DNA of 64,000 nt from Pogonophryne albipinna. Lineage: Eukaryota > Chordata > Actinopteri > Perciformes > Artedidraconidae. This document shows positions 12,240 to 31,060 of this stretch, one piece after another. The notes under the pieces were generated by a model. It saw only the letters and a list, made by a program, of their open reading frames with translations, had not been told where the DNA came from and made no database searches. Numbering within the stretch: position 1 is the first letter of the stretch; every line of letters begins with the position of its first letter. The DNA is taken from contig CM053246.1 in the NCBI GenBank assembly GCA_028583405.1, positions 24,958,412 to 25,022,411 on the forward strand. Direction: 5' to 3'. The position numbers were made by a program, and so were the translations under genes.

Positions 12240-12975
12240 TTGAGTACCCTGGCCAGACAAGATGTATAATCTCTCCGGCATGTTCTGGGTCTACCATAGG
12301 GCCGCTTACCAGTTGGCGGTGCCTAGAAAACCTCTAATGTGAGTTACCCATGAGGCATCCTGATCAGATGCTCGAATAACCTCAATTTGCCCATTTCGTT
12401 GTCAAGGAGAAGCGGCTGTATGCCAAGCTCCCTCGAGATGTAAAAGATTTCCCCCCTTTCTCTAAGGCGTAACCCAGCCACCCTACAATGGAATCTAATT
12501 TCGGCAAGGGTCAGAATTTAGGTGGAGGTCGGACTGTAGATGGACCGTTAAATCAAGAGCTTCGCCTTCCTGCCCAATTCCTTCTTCACTACAACAGTGC
12601 TTTAGTGCTGGCATCATGTGCATGTCCATCTCATGCTCCATTTAATCCACTGTTGCGAACAAGACACCCAGACACTTGAACCTGTTCTCTCGGGGCAGTA
12701 ACTCACTCCCAACTCAGACCAGCAATCCACCACTTTCAGGCAGGAGATCATGGCCTCAGATCTGGACGTACTGACTCTGATTGTGACTACTTCACACCCA
12801 GGTGCAGACTAAATGAATTATTCATTACTGATGGATCCTGACCACATCATGAAAGCAGAGATGTAATTATGAGGTCTTCATGAAGCAGCGACCCAGTCCC
12901 CCATAGTTCAACAGTACCCCCACCGGACTCCCTGGTCATAAGCCTTCTCCAAGCCCGCAAAAACTTAACAAATAA
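12240..12975 (-). mobile_element. Decayed antisense LINE fragment (Rex1/RTE-type family)
   Basis: Read on the plus strand, pieces such as aggcatcctgatcagatgc, aggagaagcggctgtatgcc, aagacacccagacacttgaa and gccttctccaagcccgc match, in order, the antisense of a very abundant fish LINE reverse-transcriptase region. Spacing between the blocks is shortened near 12800-12930, so there are internal deletions. No open frame survives. The family name is tentative; the recognition rests on block order. Confidence 0.68.
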
Positions 12976-15655
12976 ATAATTACATGAAGCAGAAAGTGAG
13001 TACTATATGTTGACCATCTTCACTCATGTGAGCCAATAATCATTTAGATCAATGTCCAGCCAGACATTTCCCATCATGTGTTAAAGTATTGCTTTCAGTG
13101 GAAAGCAAACTCCATGCCTTACTCTGTAAAAAAGCAGCTTGTTGAGGTAATGCTTTATAATACCACATCAAACCAAGGGGAAACAGAAAAGTTCCAGAAA
13201 GGAACATGCTCTGATTAGCATTTATCGATACTACACAGGACTGACTCATCTCAAACAGGCCTAATATCTCATGGTTGGTAGTCATATTGGCTGAAGTTCA
13301 GCAAAAATTGTATTGTCTCTCTCTCAAAAGCCTTAAGCCACAAGCAACAGAACTCTTGAGCTTGTGTACAATAGTAGCAGAACATATTGCTGTGATTGCA
13401 GAGAGGCCTAGTAGGAGCTTGTTAACAAAAAATCACAAGCTTTATCGATATGTTACCGCATTGCACATGCTCCCCCTATACCTAAAACTGCAAGACGGCA
13501 TAGGTTGAAATAATTCAATATGGTATCCATTACATTGTACTTTGCCAGCGCATATTAAATTTATGAAAGATGTCGACAAAGAGAAAATATCAATGCAACA
13601 TTTACGCAAAGGCTTCCAACACGCACACCTTTTTTTCTCATATATATATACAGTATATATGTTGAAATATATAGCACCATAATACGTGCCATCAGAATTC
13701 CTATCACTTCTCAATTCCAGGAAGGCAAGCCAACATACAGAACATTGCATTTCAGATAAGACACTGGGAGGCAAGCAAACCCACATCTGAGCCCTGTTCT
13801 CTAATCTTGACAGAGATGAGACAAGGTTTGGTGCTGTTAATGGGTCAGTGGCTCTCTGTACAAACAAGCCAATAGATAAATAAGGCGTGAGGACAGGATG
13901 AAGGAGGGGAGAGATGAAAGCCGGGGGAGAGTCAAAAGAGTGGGATCGAGGAGCAGTGAGGCCGAGAGACGAGGAGATGATGAACCACTACAAAGGCAAA
14001 GAGAAATCAAAATGGAAATGATGTGCCACCAAAGTGCACTCTGGTCCCCCACTACACAAGTCTGGAAAGCAAGAGTGAAGGCAGAGAAGAGAGGCAGGGC
14101 CGAGGTATAATGTTTGCAATTACATTAACTGCAGATCAAATTATATTAAAAAAATGTCAAGGCTTTTGTATGAAAAAATATATAAATGAATAAATCTTGA
14201 CTGCTGATGACCTTTATTGAAGACACTGAAAATACATTTAATCACAAATGTTTCCTAATTATATTACAACCACAACAACAGAAATGCATGCTGCTGGTTA
14301 ACAAATGTGGATGTTTGTTGTAAATATATCCTGTTTGTGTAGATATCTATTCAATAATATTTGTAAAAAACATATTTGTGTGAAATGTCATGAGGATTTT
14401 GTTTTTCTCTGGTGTTTTATTTGGGATTGTTGAGGAGTAAACTGATTCTCCAGGAAAATTCAAAGACTGTATTTTCTACCACATTACTTTAACAACCCGT
14501 GTGATCATTTATAAGGTAGAATAATAAAAGTCAGGGGACTGATCACCTTTAACCAGCTGGATTATAAAACTCATCTGTCATTACTTTATCAAGGAGAGTA
14601 TTATTTCTTTTTCAAAGTGCTCTTTGTCTTTCGTTACATTTATAATTGATCTTTATTTTATTTATAATTGCATTATACATGATGACAAAATGTTGCTTTC
14701 TAAGAGGATTTATGCATTATTTTCCTAATCTAAGTGGGATGCAGTAGTTTTGTGTTGCAGTCCAAGCACTGCTTCAGTTCTGCATGACATCACATTGCAA
14801 ATTAAGGTTTCAGAATAAAGATTTGAAAATGAAAAATGTAATGCAAGATTGAGAGTGTGAAGAGTCACATATGTTTAGAATAAGATACCCAAAGAGAGTA
14901 ACCACAACATTGTAAATTGAGCAAGAGGGAGAAGGTATGGAGATAATGAAGAGGATGATAAATGATAAATATAAAAGGTTAGCAGTAAAACAGAAAGGCA
15001 TAAAGCAGCTAAAGACAAAGCAGGAAGTTACAAAGGAAAGTGTGGCATAGCCAATGTGTGGAGGAGAGAAGGAGAGGAAATGAGACGCTGATGGAGACAG
15101 ACGGGAGGAAGGGCTGTTGGGAGATGAGGAGGCAGGATGCCAATATAATGTCTTCATCTTTCTGTTTACGTCATGTCAAGCGTATGGCAGTAGATGACCA
15201 GGACAGGCAGGGGGCAGGTGAGAAACCTCACACAGGCAGTATCAATCTCCCAGTTTATCTCCCCCTGCACTTCTTTAACACTCACTTTCTATTTTCACCT
15301 TTAACATCCTGCACCTGTTCTTCCTGACTCTTGTTTTCCCCCTTAAAAGTTCACTTTGATTGTACTCTTGTATCTTCTGCCTTTCGAACATGTTAACAAC
15401 AGCCATGAATGGAGGTTAAATTATTCCCTCTATGCTCAATTTACCACAAACCAAATATATATATTTTTGACAGAAAGTCAGATTTACAATCTAGGGGGTG
15501 GGTTGATCAAAAGATGAAGTCATTTAACGGGCATTATGGCATTATGAATTGTATTTAAATTGAAGGATACGCTATTTGAGCTTAAAACATACTATTTTGG
15601 CATTTACAGAATGTTTTCTGTTATGCTGTTATGCCACATGTATTGTTGACATTTA
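12976..15655. other. Non-coding stretch, nothing recognised
   Basis: AT-rich, with an (AT) run near 13640-13660 and purine-rich tracts at 13890-14000 and 15055-15130. The moderately long ORFs there come from purine/pyrimidine bias and show no domain. Confidence 0.5.
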
Positions 15656-15775
15656 TGTTTAGTGTTGATTTTATTTTATTTCTGTTATAACGCCTTGTGT
15701 GGAATGCTTTGGCAATACTATGTTTGAAATGTGGTCATGCCAAAGCCCCTTTGTATTGTATTTTATTGTACTATG
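15656..15775 (+). mobile_element. Possible LINE 3' tail remnant
   Basis: The wording tgctttggcaatactatg and catgccaaagcccctttg, followed by a tattgtattttattg simple tail, resembles the 3' end of fish L1-like LINEs (catgccaataaagc...). It is short and weak. Confidence 0.35.
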
Positions 15776-16483
15776 GACTAAAAGTTAGGATATATAAGTT
15801 TGCTGCCCCTTTAAGAGGGCCTGAAGAGTGTTTCTTGTTTTGCGGTGTGTGTGTCCATAAAAGCTTGCCGTAGTTTCCTGTTTCTGGCTGTCTGAGGAGC
15901 ACATGGGTTCTTTCCTCTGTCCATGCACTCTCCCTGATGAAGTCCAAAGGACTTTTATGTCTGTAAGTACTAATTCATTGTCTGTTGAATTACTTGCCTA
16001 CATACTTAATAAAAACAGTTTTGCTAGAGACTCTAAAACAATGATTAATACTAAACTTGTAGCATGTAAATTAAAATTAAAATCTTTGGTTAGCATCCAT
16101 GTTAATTGATATTCACTATGTAAAATGTTTATTTAATTTGTTTTATTCATATAACCATCAATCAACACCTTTTAACTGTGTGTTTTAAGTTATCTATAAT
16201 TTATTATCAATGTTGAAACATAGTATTGTTATGTCAGTAATACTTTTCTGATGTCTGTGGATCTTTTTTTAGATAGTCTAGACTGCTATTACCTCACAAA
16301 GAATGATTGGCCTTTTTAAAAACAATTTAAAACAAGTGTTTCTTATCATATTAATTTTGCATGTAAAAATCTACTTTTGACAACTGTAGAGGCTTGGAGC
16401 CCCTCCTGTGATGTTTGGAACCACCGCTTTAGTCATTTATAAAATGACAAACAACAGTCATTAAGGCAGCAATTCAAAGTGTT
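15776..16483. other. Non-coding stretch with a possible decayed hAT terminus
   Basis: Around 16395-16432, gcccctcctgtgatg followed by tttggaaccaccgctt resembles, in reverse complement, the common hAT start CAGTGGTTCCCAAAC. No partner end was found. Confidence 0.3.
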
Positions 16484-16670
16484 GGAGGCGTGTGGCGCAG
16501 TGGATTGTCCGTTGGTGTTCACAGGTTCAAACCCCACTGCAGTCAGCATGTCGTTGTGTCCTTGGGCAAGACACTTCACCCCAAATTGCTCCTGTGGGGA
16601 TTGTCCACAGTATTGAGTATGTAAGTCGCTTTGGATAAAAGCATCTAACAAGTGACATGTAATGTTACAT
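16484..16670 (+). mobile_element. tRNA-derived SINE
   Basis: The head resembles a tRNA with RNA polymerase III internal promoter boxes: box A tggcgcagtgg (16493-16503) and box B ggttcaaacc (16524-16533), at tRNA-like spacing. The body gtccttgggcaagacacttc is typical of fish SINEs. The tail gtcgctttggataaaagc followed by an atgtaatgtta run is the LINE-related 3' end shared by several families. The box B mismatch (caaac for cgaat) and other changes suggest an old copy. Confidence 0.85.
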
Positions 16671-19183
16671 TGATGATTATTTAAAAAGTAGAAGGCAACT
16701 AAAGACACACCATTTAGCAGTTACATGAAGTTACACTGCAATTTAGATCAATAGACCATTGACACGTTGAAATTGTTCATGCCATCTAAAATGGTTTACT
16801 CTTCTCCATCGACCCAATGGAAGTCTTTTCCTCAACCTGTGATACACACCGTTTGATTTAAAATATTGACTTTGTTGGAGCGTTTCAGCTCCAGCAGTTA
16901 TGTTGGTATAATAATTTGTCAATGATCAGCAATGAAACACAAATACTACTGTAGCCAGCAATCCTTCTATTCACTTAGAATTGCAAAGCTCACTTTAGAC
17001 CTCGTTGTACTTGTAACCTTCCTAAAAACAGAACAAATTGGTTCCAAATATATTTTTTAGACATACCCAGGGACCTTTACGTAAATGTGCCTGCTTGCAG
17101 TTGCTGATAGGGAGAGAAGGGGAAAAAAGCCTTAATGTCAGTGGTGACAGCGGATCCCTGGGGCAGCACATGATAGAGATTGACTGCCTCTGAACTTAAA
17201 TGGAGGTGTGTGTGTGCTCGAGACTGACAATGTGTGAAGCATCAGTACACCCATGAACCCTGTGGTTGTTTGTGTGTGAGTGAGAACACCATAAATTCTG
17301 TTCTTTCCACATGTCACAGACAACACCCGAGGGTGACAGAGGATGGATGAAGAAACCGAGGGGATGGCGAGGGGCTTTCATTGGGTTGAAAGCTCATTAA
17401 CCAAAGACTTTAATGAGGCAGTTTAATTTGTGCACACTTGGTTTTGAGTAGGGACACTGCCCCCTCAATATTCACAACACATGCATTTATCCCCTCCAAT
17501 AAACTTACAATTACCTTTTTACTTTTATTTTGAAGAATTGCTAGAACAAATCTCAGACACAATACCTCTGATTAAGTAGGGGGCAGTATTCAACCTCAAA
17601 AGCAATGGTTGAATTCTGCAAATAAAAGGAAGGATACATAATAATGCTCTGCCTCGATTGAAAAGTCAACGTGTTTGCGAATGAAATCAAATAAATACAT
17701 TTTTCATTGTCATGAAAAGGTGCCACAAGTTCTTTAAAAATATGTTTGAATTATTCTTTATGCTGCTCAAAATTCCCTGGGTGGGGAAATACTTCTCTTT
17801 TCCTCTGCCAATTTATCTCAACACAATAGACACTGGCACATGGAGATGCCCCATCTATTTACTGAACCAGCCAGGCTCATCTTAGATTGCTCTGACAGTT
17901 AGAAAGAAAAAAACATTACCATTTTAGGATATATAGCGCATATAAATAGCAATGGGTATTAATGGTTGAATTTCCTGAGAATTTGTCGTCTTGACACTGG
18001 TGCAATGACATATTGACAGCCAGTTGTGAATACATAGCCTACAGTTCAGTACATGATGCCAAGCAGTCACACAGTATCTTTCCCAAGTGTCAACTGTGTT
18101 TGTGGCGAGCTGATCAACACGTTGGGTATCTTATATGCCTGTGGTTTTAGATTTTGAGCATTCCCAGTGATTTGTGGCTAACAACATTATACCATATCCT
18201 CCTTTACTCTCAATGGTCAAGAGTCATGCTGTTACTCTTGTGCCAGACATTTGCTTTGCTTTAACATTTGCTGAAACAACTGTTGGTGTCATTTTGTGCA
18301 CAAAGCTAATCTTAATTTGTTGTACTCGGGTAGCTGGATCTACTGTTATTACTATGTCATGTTAACTGGTGCCCTGAAGTCCCTGTTTCAAAAATTTGCA
18401 TTTTAGAAAGCCAGTAACTAAACGTGGGGAGTCCGCTGTACGGACCATCACTAACTTTTAGACTGCAACAGCTTGTCTGTTTGACGCAAGCACTACTTGT
18501 TTGGATTGCCAATATAAAGATTGCGTTTAATTTTTGTATAATTTGTTTGAAAGACAGTTAAGAAGCTGACTTCTTCACAAAAAAAGCTCTGAGGGAGAGC
18601 TAGACACACTAACGTTGGCTAAACTTCTAAACTGCAGCACGTTGAGACATTTATCTCCAAGGAGGGGGCAGTTTACTGACAGATTAGCCACACACCCTGA
18701 GCAACGATTAAGTATCTTGTCAGATAGTCAGCCCAGGGGACCTCAAGGGCAGCTGGCCAGACACGGACAACTAAAACTGCATTGGCTGTTTAATTTAAAA
18801 CAAGAAAAGGAAAAGGCCTTTTTTTAACTTAGAGAAGACCCAGAAGAACCAGTATTCAGCACATTGAACACAGTTTCCATGTTGACAAAGACCAGCTCCT
18901 CCTGTTAAATTAATCTGCAGTCATGAAAGCTGCTGACATGAATATACTTATATTAACAATAGATCAAGTCATATACTGTATATGTGAAAGCTGATGATGA
19001 TGAAATAAATTATAATTTTCATTTTAGTCTGCAGCCACAGAGCTCTTTAAGCTCCTTGTTTTTGTTTAAAGGAACATAGGTTTACTTTTAAGGTTAACAG
19101 TCACATATCTAATCAGCATACATTTTAGAAGAAGCAGGCAGTTTCATTCATTGTAGAAACATATACGTTATCCATACTGTACA
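16671..19183. other. Non-coding stretch, nothing recognised
   Basis: Mostly AT-rich, unique-looking DNA. No element ends and no coding frame with recognisable domains were seen. Confidence 0.5.
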
Positions 19184-19191
19184 CTACCTGC

Positions 19192-20451
19192 CAGTGGCGG
19201 CTGGTGGAAAATATTTTTGGTGGGGCTGTTGATATAGTGAGTAAACATTTTTTTTTTTGGGAGAAATGATCCCTTAAATTAGGACTTCTGGTGATGTAAT
19301 TGCGCGTTTCCAGTGCAGCGCGGAGCTCGCTTTAATGCTGCGTTCAGACCGGACGCGATGCGAATATTCGCTTCGCTCTAAACGCTCCTATCGCATCGCT
19401 CTAGTCGCTCGAGTTTCACCGCGGCTGCCAGCTGTGTTTACTCGCATCGTTCAAACAAGACGCGCTGGCTCGGGAGCTACAACTACAACAAAATGAACAT
19501 ATTTTACCGTGATTAAATTGTAATACAAGTTTCTAAATGATGCCGACGTAACAACATACTGATACCGGTTAGTAAAAACCATGAATTAATGCTTTGACAA
19601 GTCTGCAGACAGACGGCAGGCGAAAAACCTTTTAGAATGCTTGTTTTCTGAATGGAGCTTGGCTAAGCTAACGTTATATATGCTCCGACCGTCCACACTC
19701 ACAACAACGGCCTATACAGACATACATAAACCAGCAACTGTATTCTCCATGACACAGACAGTCTGTGGTTTGTACTTGTTTAACTTTTGTCTAGTTTCTG
19801 AACAGATCGTATCTGTCCCCGGCTGTTTGAAGAGCAAGCATGGGAAACAAAAGATGGCATTTACCGGTTTGCATCCAGCTAGCCATGCCTTTCTGGTGTA
19901 CCAGCTGCGTGAGAAACCTCGTTGATACGTTTTGTCTTTTTCACGAGCTTGCTGTGATATATACAAATCGGGTTGGTCCGGTCCAAGGTCTTTAAGTATC
20001 AATTTATCTCCCAAACTTCTCCTTTCGAAAGGATTGGAGAGTAGCTCTTGCACGGAATTGGGTGCGGACCGAGGTCCGTCGTCTCCACCTGCACACCATT
20101 CTCATCCAACTACTGCGTCACCTTGGTCACTCACAAGTCTAAAAAACAACTCACGTCAACGCACGTAAGCAACGTGGGCGCCAACGTGAGCGCCCTCGTG
20201 ACCAAAATATTTGACGGCGCTGATTGGCTGAAATTATGTTTCGGCGGCACAGTTTACTATTGAGACTTTTGCAACGTGCTGGTTGCTGCTGTTTGGCTCA
20301 GGGGCTCCGCCCGGTAATGATAAACTAATGCCACGGGCAAGGCCAGGCAGGAAACATGTGACTTATCAGTAACTTTAGACATCGTAACACAATTTTAAAC
20401 GAGATTTGATGTAGATTATACATTTTACTGATACCAATTGTATGATATTTA

Positions 20452-20482
<31 letters not shown>

Positions 20483-20585
20483 ATATTTTTTTTTTAAATA
20501 TATTATTTTTAATTTTATATATTTTTTTGTATGTGGGAAGAGGTGGGGCGGCGCCCCTAGCGCCCCTATGGGCCGGCCGCCACTG
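19192..20585 (-). mobile_element. hAT transposon, internally deleted, perfect 8-bp target duplication
   Basis: The ends are cagtggcggctgg (from 19192) and ccggccgccactg (to 20585), an inverted repeat with one mismatch. They are flanked by identical 8-bp copies of ctacctgc at 19184-19191 and 20586-20593. An 8-bp duplication with CAGTG-type ends is diagnostic of hAT. At 1394 bp it is too short for a full transposase, but it retains one antisense transposase exon (19712-20053), which sets the orientation. The intact duplication suggests a fairly recent insertion. An AT-rich tract at 20455-20530 lies near the right end. Confidence 0.93.
19712..20053 (-). pseudogene. hAT transposase N-terminal exon with TTF-type zinc finger
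   Basis: This 113-residue minus-strand frame starts at 20053, inside the hAT element. Residues 24-75 carry the TTF/ZMYM-type finger seen at the N terminus of many vertebrate hAT transposases: a proline/aspartate-rich lead, W51, W57-L-x-G-C61, then FCFPCLLF (68-75). Downstream of about residue 80 the sequence loses family character, so the exon probably ends there and the frame continues into intron. The RNase H-like catalytic core and dimerisation domain are absent from the element. It therefore cannot mobilise itself. Confidence 0.75.
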
Positions 20586-20593
20586 CTACCTGC

Positions 20594-21154
20594 CCTGCCC
20601 CAAATAGTACACACAAGGAATCTCAAAACAGAGATGAAATAAATGCTTTTGATTTAATTTTGTCAGGTGTACAAACAGGACTTTTAATATTTCTAATGTT
20701 ACTTATCTGCTTGGTGTTTATATAAGCCACTGTTGACCAGTAAGTTTGCAATTTTTCAGTGTTGGATTTACAGTCTGTTGTGCTGCCCTCAAGTAGCTGT
20801 ACAACCAATTGATGCAGACTTAAAGCACACACGTAAGGCCTGTTAGCCAACCCATCTGTAAATGTTATTATCCGTCACATAAAATTGTGTCCCAACATTA
20901 CCAAATGATACTTCACAGTTACTGTCTGTAACATTCATGTTTCTATTGCTTACTATCACATATGTTCCTCAAATAAATCTCAGTTTACCATCAGACATAT
21001 CCTTAATTGCAACTAAATCTGTTTATCGCTGTAGTAAACCAGATATATAAATGATCATAAGGTCAAACTCACAGGAGAGACACTGTAGGCAAAAAGTCCA
21101 ATAAGCACCAGCAGCTTTTCTGAAACGTTAGAATGAAGGCCTTTAGGCTGTCAT
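20594..21154. other. Non-coding stretch between two DNA transposons
   Basis: Nothing recognised. It is AT-rich DNA separating the hAT element from the TA-flanked element. Confidence 0.5.
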
Positions 21155-21156
21155 TA

Positions 21157-22384
21157 CAGTTTTTCTCGATTGCTAACACACTAAAATTATACATAAAGCA
21201 CAATTATTTTAACCGACACTCAAAGAGCAAAACATCGGCTCAAATCTCCAAAACTCTAAACACGTTTTCAGCTTTTCACACAATTTGCAAATCAACATGG
21301 CACTTTTTGCAAACCACTGCACACGTTTCTCCACGTAAGACACAGGAGTCTGACATAAAGTCACGTGTTAGCAGGTTTAAAACACTGATATTCAAAATGC
21401 CTCACACATGGACCAATGATCAATAAACACGTTCCACCTGACCAAACACCTGATAGCATAATTGTTCACTATAAAAAGACCACAGGTGAGTACTTTCTTA
21501 CAGCAACAATGGAAGCCAACATGGAAGAAATGTAATGAAATGTTATCAACCATGGTTTGAGGATGAGAGAGGCAGGACAGAGGATTCAGCCTAATCCAAG
21601 CCAATTTACTGTTGCCTCTGTAATCCGGACACTTAGACTTGAAAACAGGTTAGTTACCAGTTTTTAGCTCTGCATAATTCATGATTTATCAGTGCTTATA
21701 TCTGTTTTGTGAAACGTATTTACTTCATTACTGTAATTGAATTGTTGGCATGTTGCATACTATAACTGTACAAAAATCCTGCACAATGTACTGTGGTAAA
21801 CTTACTTTTATGCAACACAGACACTGACCGACCACTATATCTCTGTTGTTTATCTGAAGGACTGAGAAACAAAGAGGTGGAAGGCTAAGGATTTCCAATG
21901 AGGCAAAGGAAGCAGCAGTTACAAACTGGGTTTTGGCAAACAATGCCATCACACTTAGAGAGATCTGAAGCATAGTAACTATGTGCTGAGATGCATGTTG
22001 CAAAATGTTAGTTTTGAATAAAATGTGATTTTTTTCAACAACTCATTTGTATTTCTTCCTTTACTGTATTTCTGTAAACTCAAGCAATCTTTCTCTGCAG
22101 AACCCTCTATGTACAGAGCATAGCCCATAACAGATGAGAGTGCTTTAGATTATGCTCAGCAGTGTGTAGCTGGGTGGTCAAACCATCTAGTATTAAGAAT
22201 GAAGTGTATTTGGTGCTAAAGTTTGCATTTGGTAAGTGTTTATATAGTTTTGAGTGCAGTTCTTCATTTAGCAGGAGAAATTAGATGTTTTGCACTTTGG
22301 GTGTGTGGTTTTGTGAATTGTGTTTAGTGTTCTGAGAAACTGAGCAATTTAAAAAAAATGTGTGTTAGCAATCGAGAACAACTG
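21157..22384 (+). mobile_element. Tc1/mariner-like element with TA target duplication
   Basis: The left end is cagtttttctcgattgctaa and the right end, reverse-complemented, is cagttgttctcgattgctaa, both continuing with cacac. They are flanked by TA at 21155-21156 and 22385-22386. TA targeting and the relic transposase inside support the IS630/Tc1/mariner group. The element is 1228 bp and carries a broken, intron-containing N-terminal transposase region (21541-21968). Its last 340 bp hold no coding frame. The two ends remain similar in composition for over 100 bp but diverge beyond about 28 bp. Confidence 0.85.
21541..21968 (+). pseudogene. Tc1/mariner-like transposase N-terminal relic, two exons
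   Basis: Exon 1 (to 21648) reads HGLRMREAGQRIQPNPSQF and then TVASVIRTLRLENR, a helix-turn-helix DNA-binding region of a fish IS630-like transposase family. A consensus-like donor (AACAG|GTTAGT) at 21648/21649 and an acceptor (TCTGAAG) ending at 21859 bound a 211-bp intron. Joining them keeps the frame into RGGRLRISNEAKEAAV and WVLANNAITLREI, after which a TGA stops it at 21966. Stop codons also precede exon 1. The DDE catalytic domain is missing. In-frame splicing supports a genuine ancestral intron. Confidence 0.72.
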
Positions 22385-22386
22385 TA

Positions 22387-29689
<7,303 letters not shown>

Positions 29690-29735
29690 TATAGGTTACT
29701 TACGTAACCCCAGTTCTCAGAGTAACATGAAGTGA

Positions 29736-29863
29736 GATGTCTCACTATGGGATGCGCCTCAACGCGTATGCAAACAGAAGCATCAATCTCATTACGCCAA
29801 TCCTGATTGGCTGGTGATCTTGACATCAACGTCAGGGAATCCATCCACCATTTAAGTAGCTTG
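29736..29863 (-). repeat. DIRS inverted terminal repeat, 3' copy
   Basis: It begins gatgtctcactatgggatgc and ends tttaagtagcttg, and is the reverse complement of 36722-36849. Outside it lies a further 45 bp with the near-palindrome ggttacttacgtaacc (29694-29709). A second shared block, cacctcttctcgcttc, lies just inside (about 29877-29893) and is matched in inverse at 36682-36697. Confidence 0.93.
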
Positions 29864-29917
29864 CCATTAAAAAAAAGCACCTCTTCTCGCTTCGCCTTAG
29901 CAAGAAGGGCCGTCTGG

Positions 29918-29943
29918 TGAGACATCTCACTTCATGTTACTCT
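29918..29943. repeat. DIRS internal complementary region
   Basis: This 26-bp segment is the exact reverse complement of 29719-29744 at the outer edge of the 3' terminal repeat. DIRS models use such a region to circularise the cDNA by templating the joined ends. I could align only one of the two expected halves. The half matching the outer 5' end was not found, fitting the divergence of that end. Confidence 0.75.
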
Positions 29944-29954
29944 ACAACCAGAAC

Positions 29955-31060
29955 TTAACAGGTAGAACTCTGTCTCAACACGGGACCCAGCACTGCGCGG
30001 GCCACACTTGGAGCAGAGACATCTAGCCTGTAAAAGCGGACAAAAGTGAGCGGCGAGGACCAGCTCGCCGCTGCACAAATGTCTTGGATGGAAACACCCT
30101 TGAACAAAGCCCAGGATGTAGTCAGTCCACGAGTAGAATGAGCACGCAGGCCCGTTGGTGCCTGCAAACCCTGACTCGTATAAGCCAGAGCAATCGCTTC
30201 CACAATCCAGTGGGAGAGCCGTTGCCTGGTAACGGGCTTGCCCTTATGAGGGTTAGCCCAGGATACAAAGAGTTGGTCATTACAACAAAACTCTTTTGAC
30301 CTGTCCATATAGATGCGTAAAGCACGGACTGGACACAGCAAATTCGGCCGCTGTTCCTCAGAGGAACACAGCGGCGGAGGAAATGCCACAATGTCAATGG
30401 GGGTACATGAGCCAACCACCTTAGGTATAAAGGCAGGGTTGGGCTTCAGCAACACTCTCGTTTGCCCCGGGGCAAACTGAGTGCATGAAGGATGTACAGA
30501 GAGCGCATGAATGTCACTGACTCGCTTGGCGGATGCCAGAGCCAGTAACAGCACTGTCTTCAGTGACAGGTGTGTCATGTCAGCTTCTTCCAGGGGTTCA
30601 AATGGAGGTTGAGTGAGCCCATCTAAAACCACTGCCAAGTCCCATAAGGGCACCAGTGACCTGGAAACAGGGAGAAGCCTGCGAGCCCCTTTCATAAAAC
30701 GGCAGACCAAAGGATGTTGGCTAGCCGTCTTTCCCTCAAAGCCCACATGGCATGCAGCAATAGCAGCCAGGTACACTTTGATCGTAGAGAAAGCTCTGTG
30801 TTTATCAATTAAGTCCTGTAGAAATGATAAAATCACCCCGACAGGACATTGAAAAGAGATATGTCCTTTTTGAAGGCACCACTCCTCAAACACCCTCCAC
30901 TTACAGTCATAGAGAGACCTGATGGAGGAAGCTCTTGCACTCTGAATAGTGTTTATCACCTTCTGAGGGAGTCCCACTGTATTCAGATTGTACCACTCAC
31001 GGGCCAGGCCCATAGTGCCAAGCGCTCTGGGTGTGGGTGAAAGATCGCCCCCCCCGCCTG
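29955..31060 (-). pseudogene. DIRS tyrosine recombinase (C-terminal part of a 792-codon frame)
   Basis: The last 340 or so residues of the minus-strand frame 32333-29955 form a tyrosine recombinase, which inserts the circular cDNA by strand exchange. A SAM-like N-terminal part (residues 451-590) starts near NTVGLPQKV. The catalytic part shows R604 in ASAKRVSD (nt 30524), H732-S-T-R735 (nt 30140-30129), W758 in AAASW in place of the second His, and the nucleophile Y768 in FVRFYRLD (nt 30032). The full R-H-R-W-Y set is present with no stop, so this domain may be intact. In DIRS elements the recombinase frame normally overlaps the end of the RNase H/methyltransferase frame, as here at 30983. Confidence 0.88.

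Noticed and set aside
9662..16432. A single large hAT between the decayed ends at 9662 and 16432
   Set aside because: The two end motifs differ (cagaagttctcaaacc versus the inverse of cagtggttcccaaac), and no matching 8-bp duplication was found.
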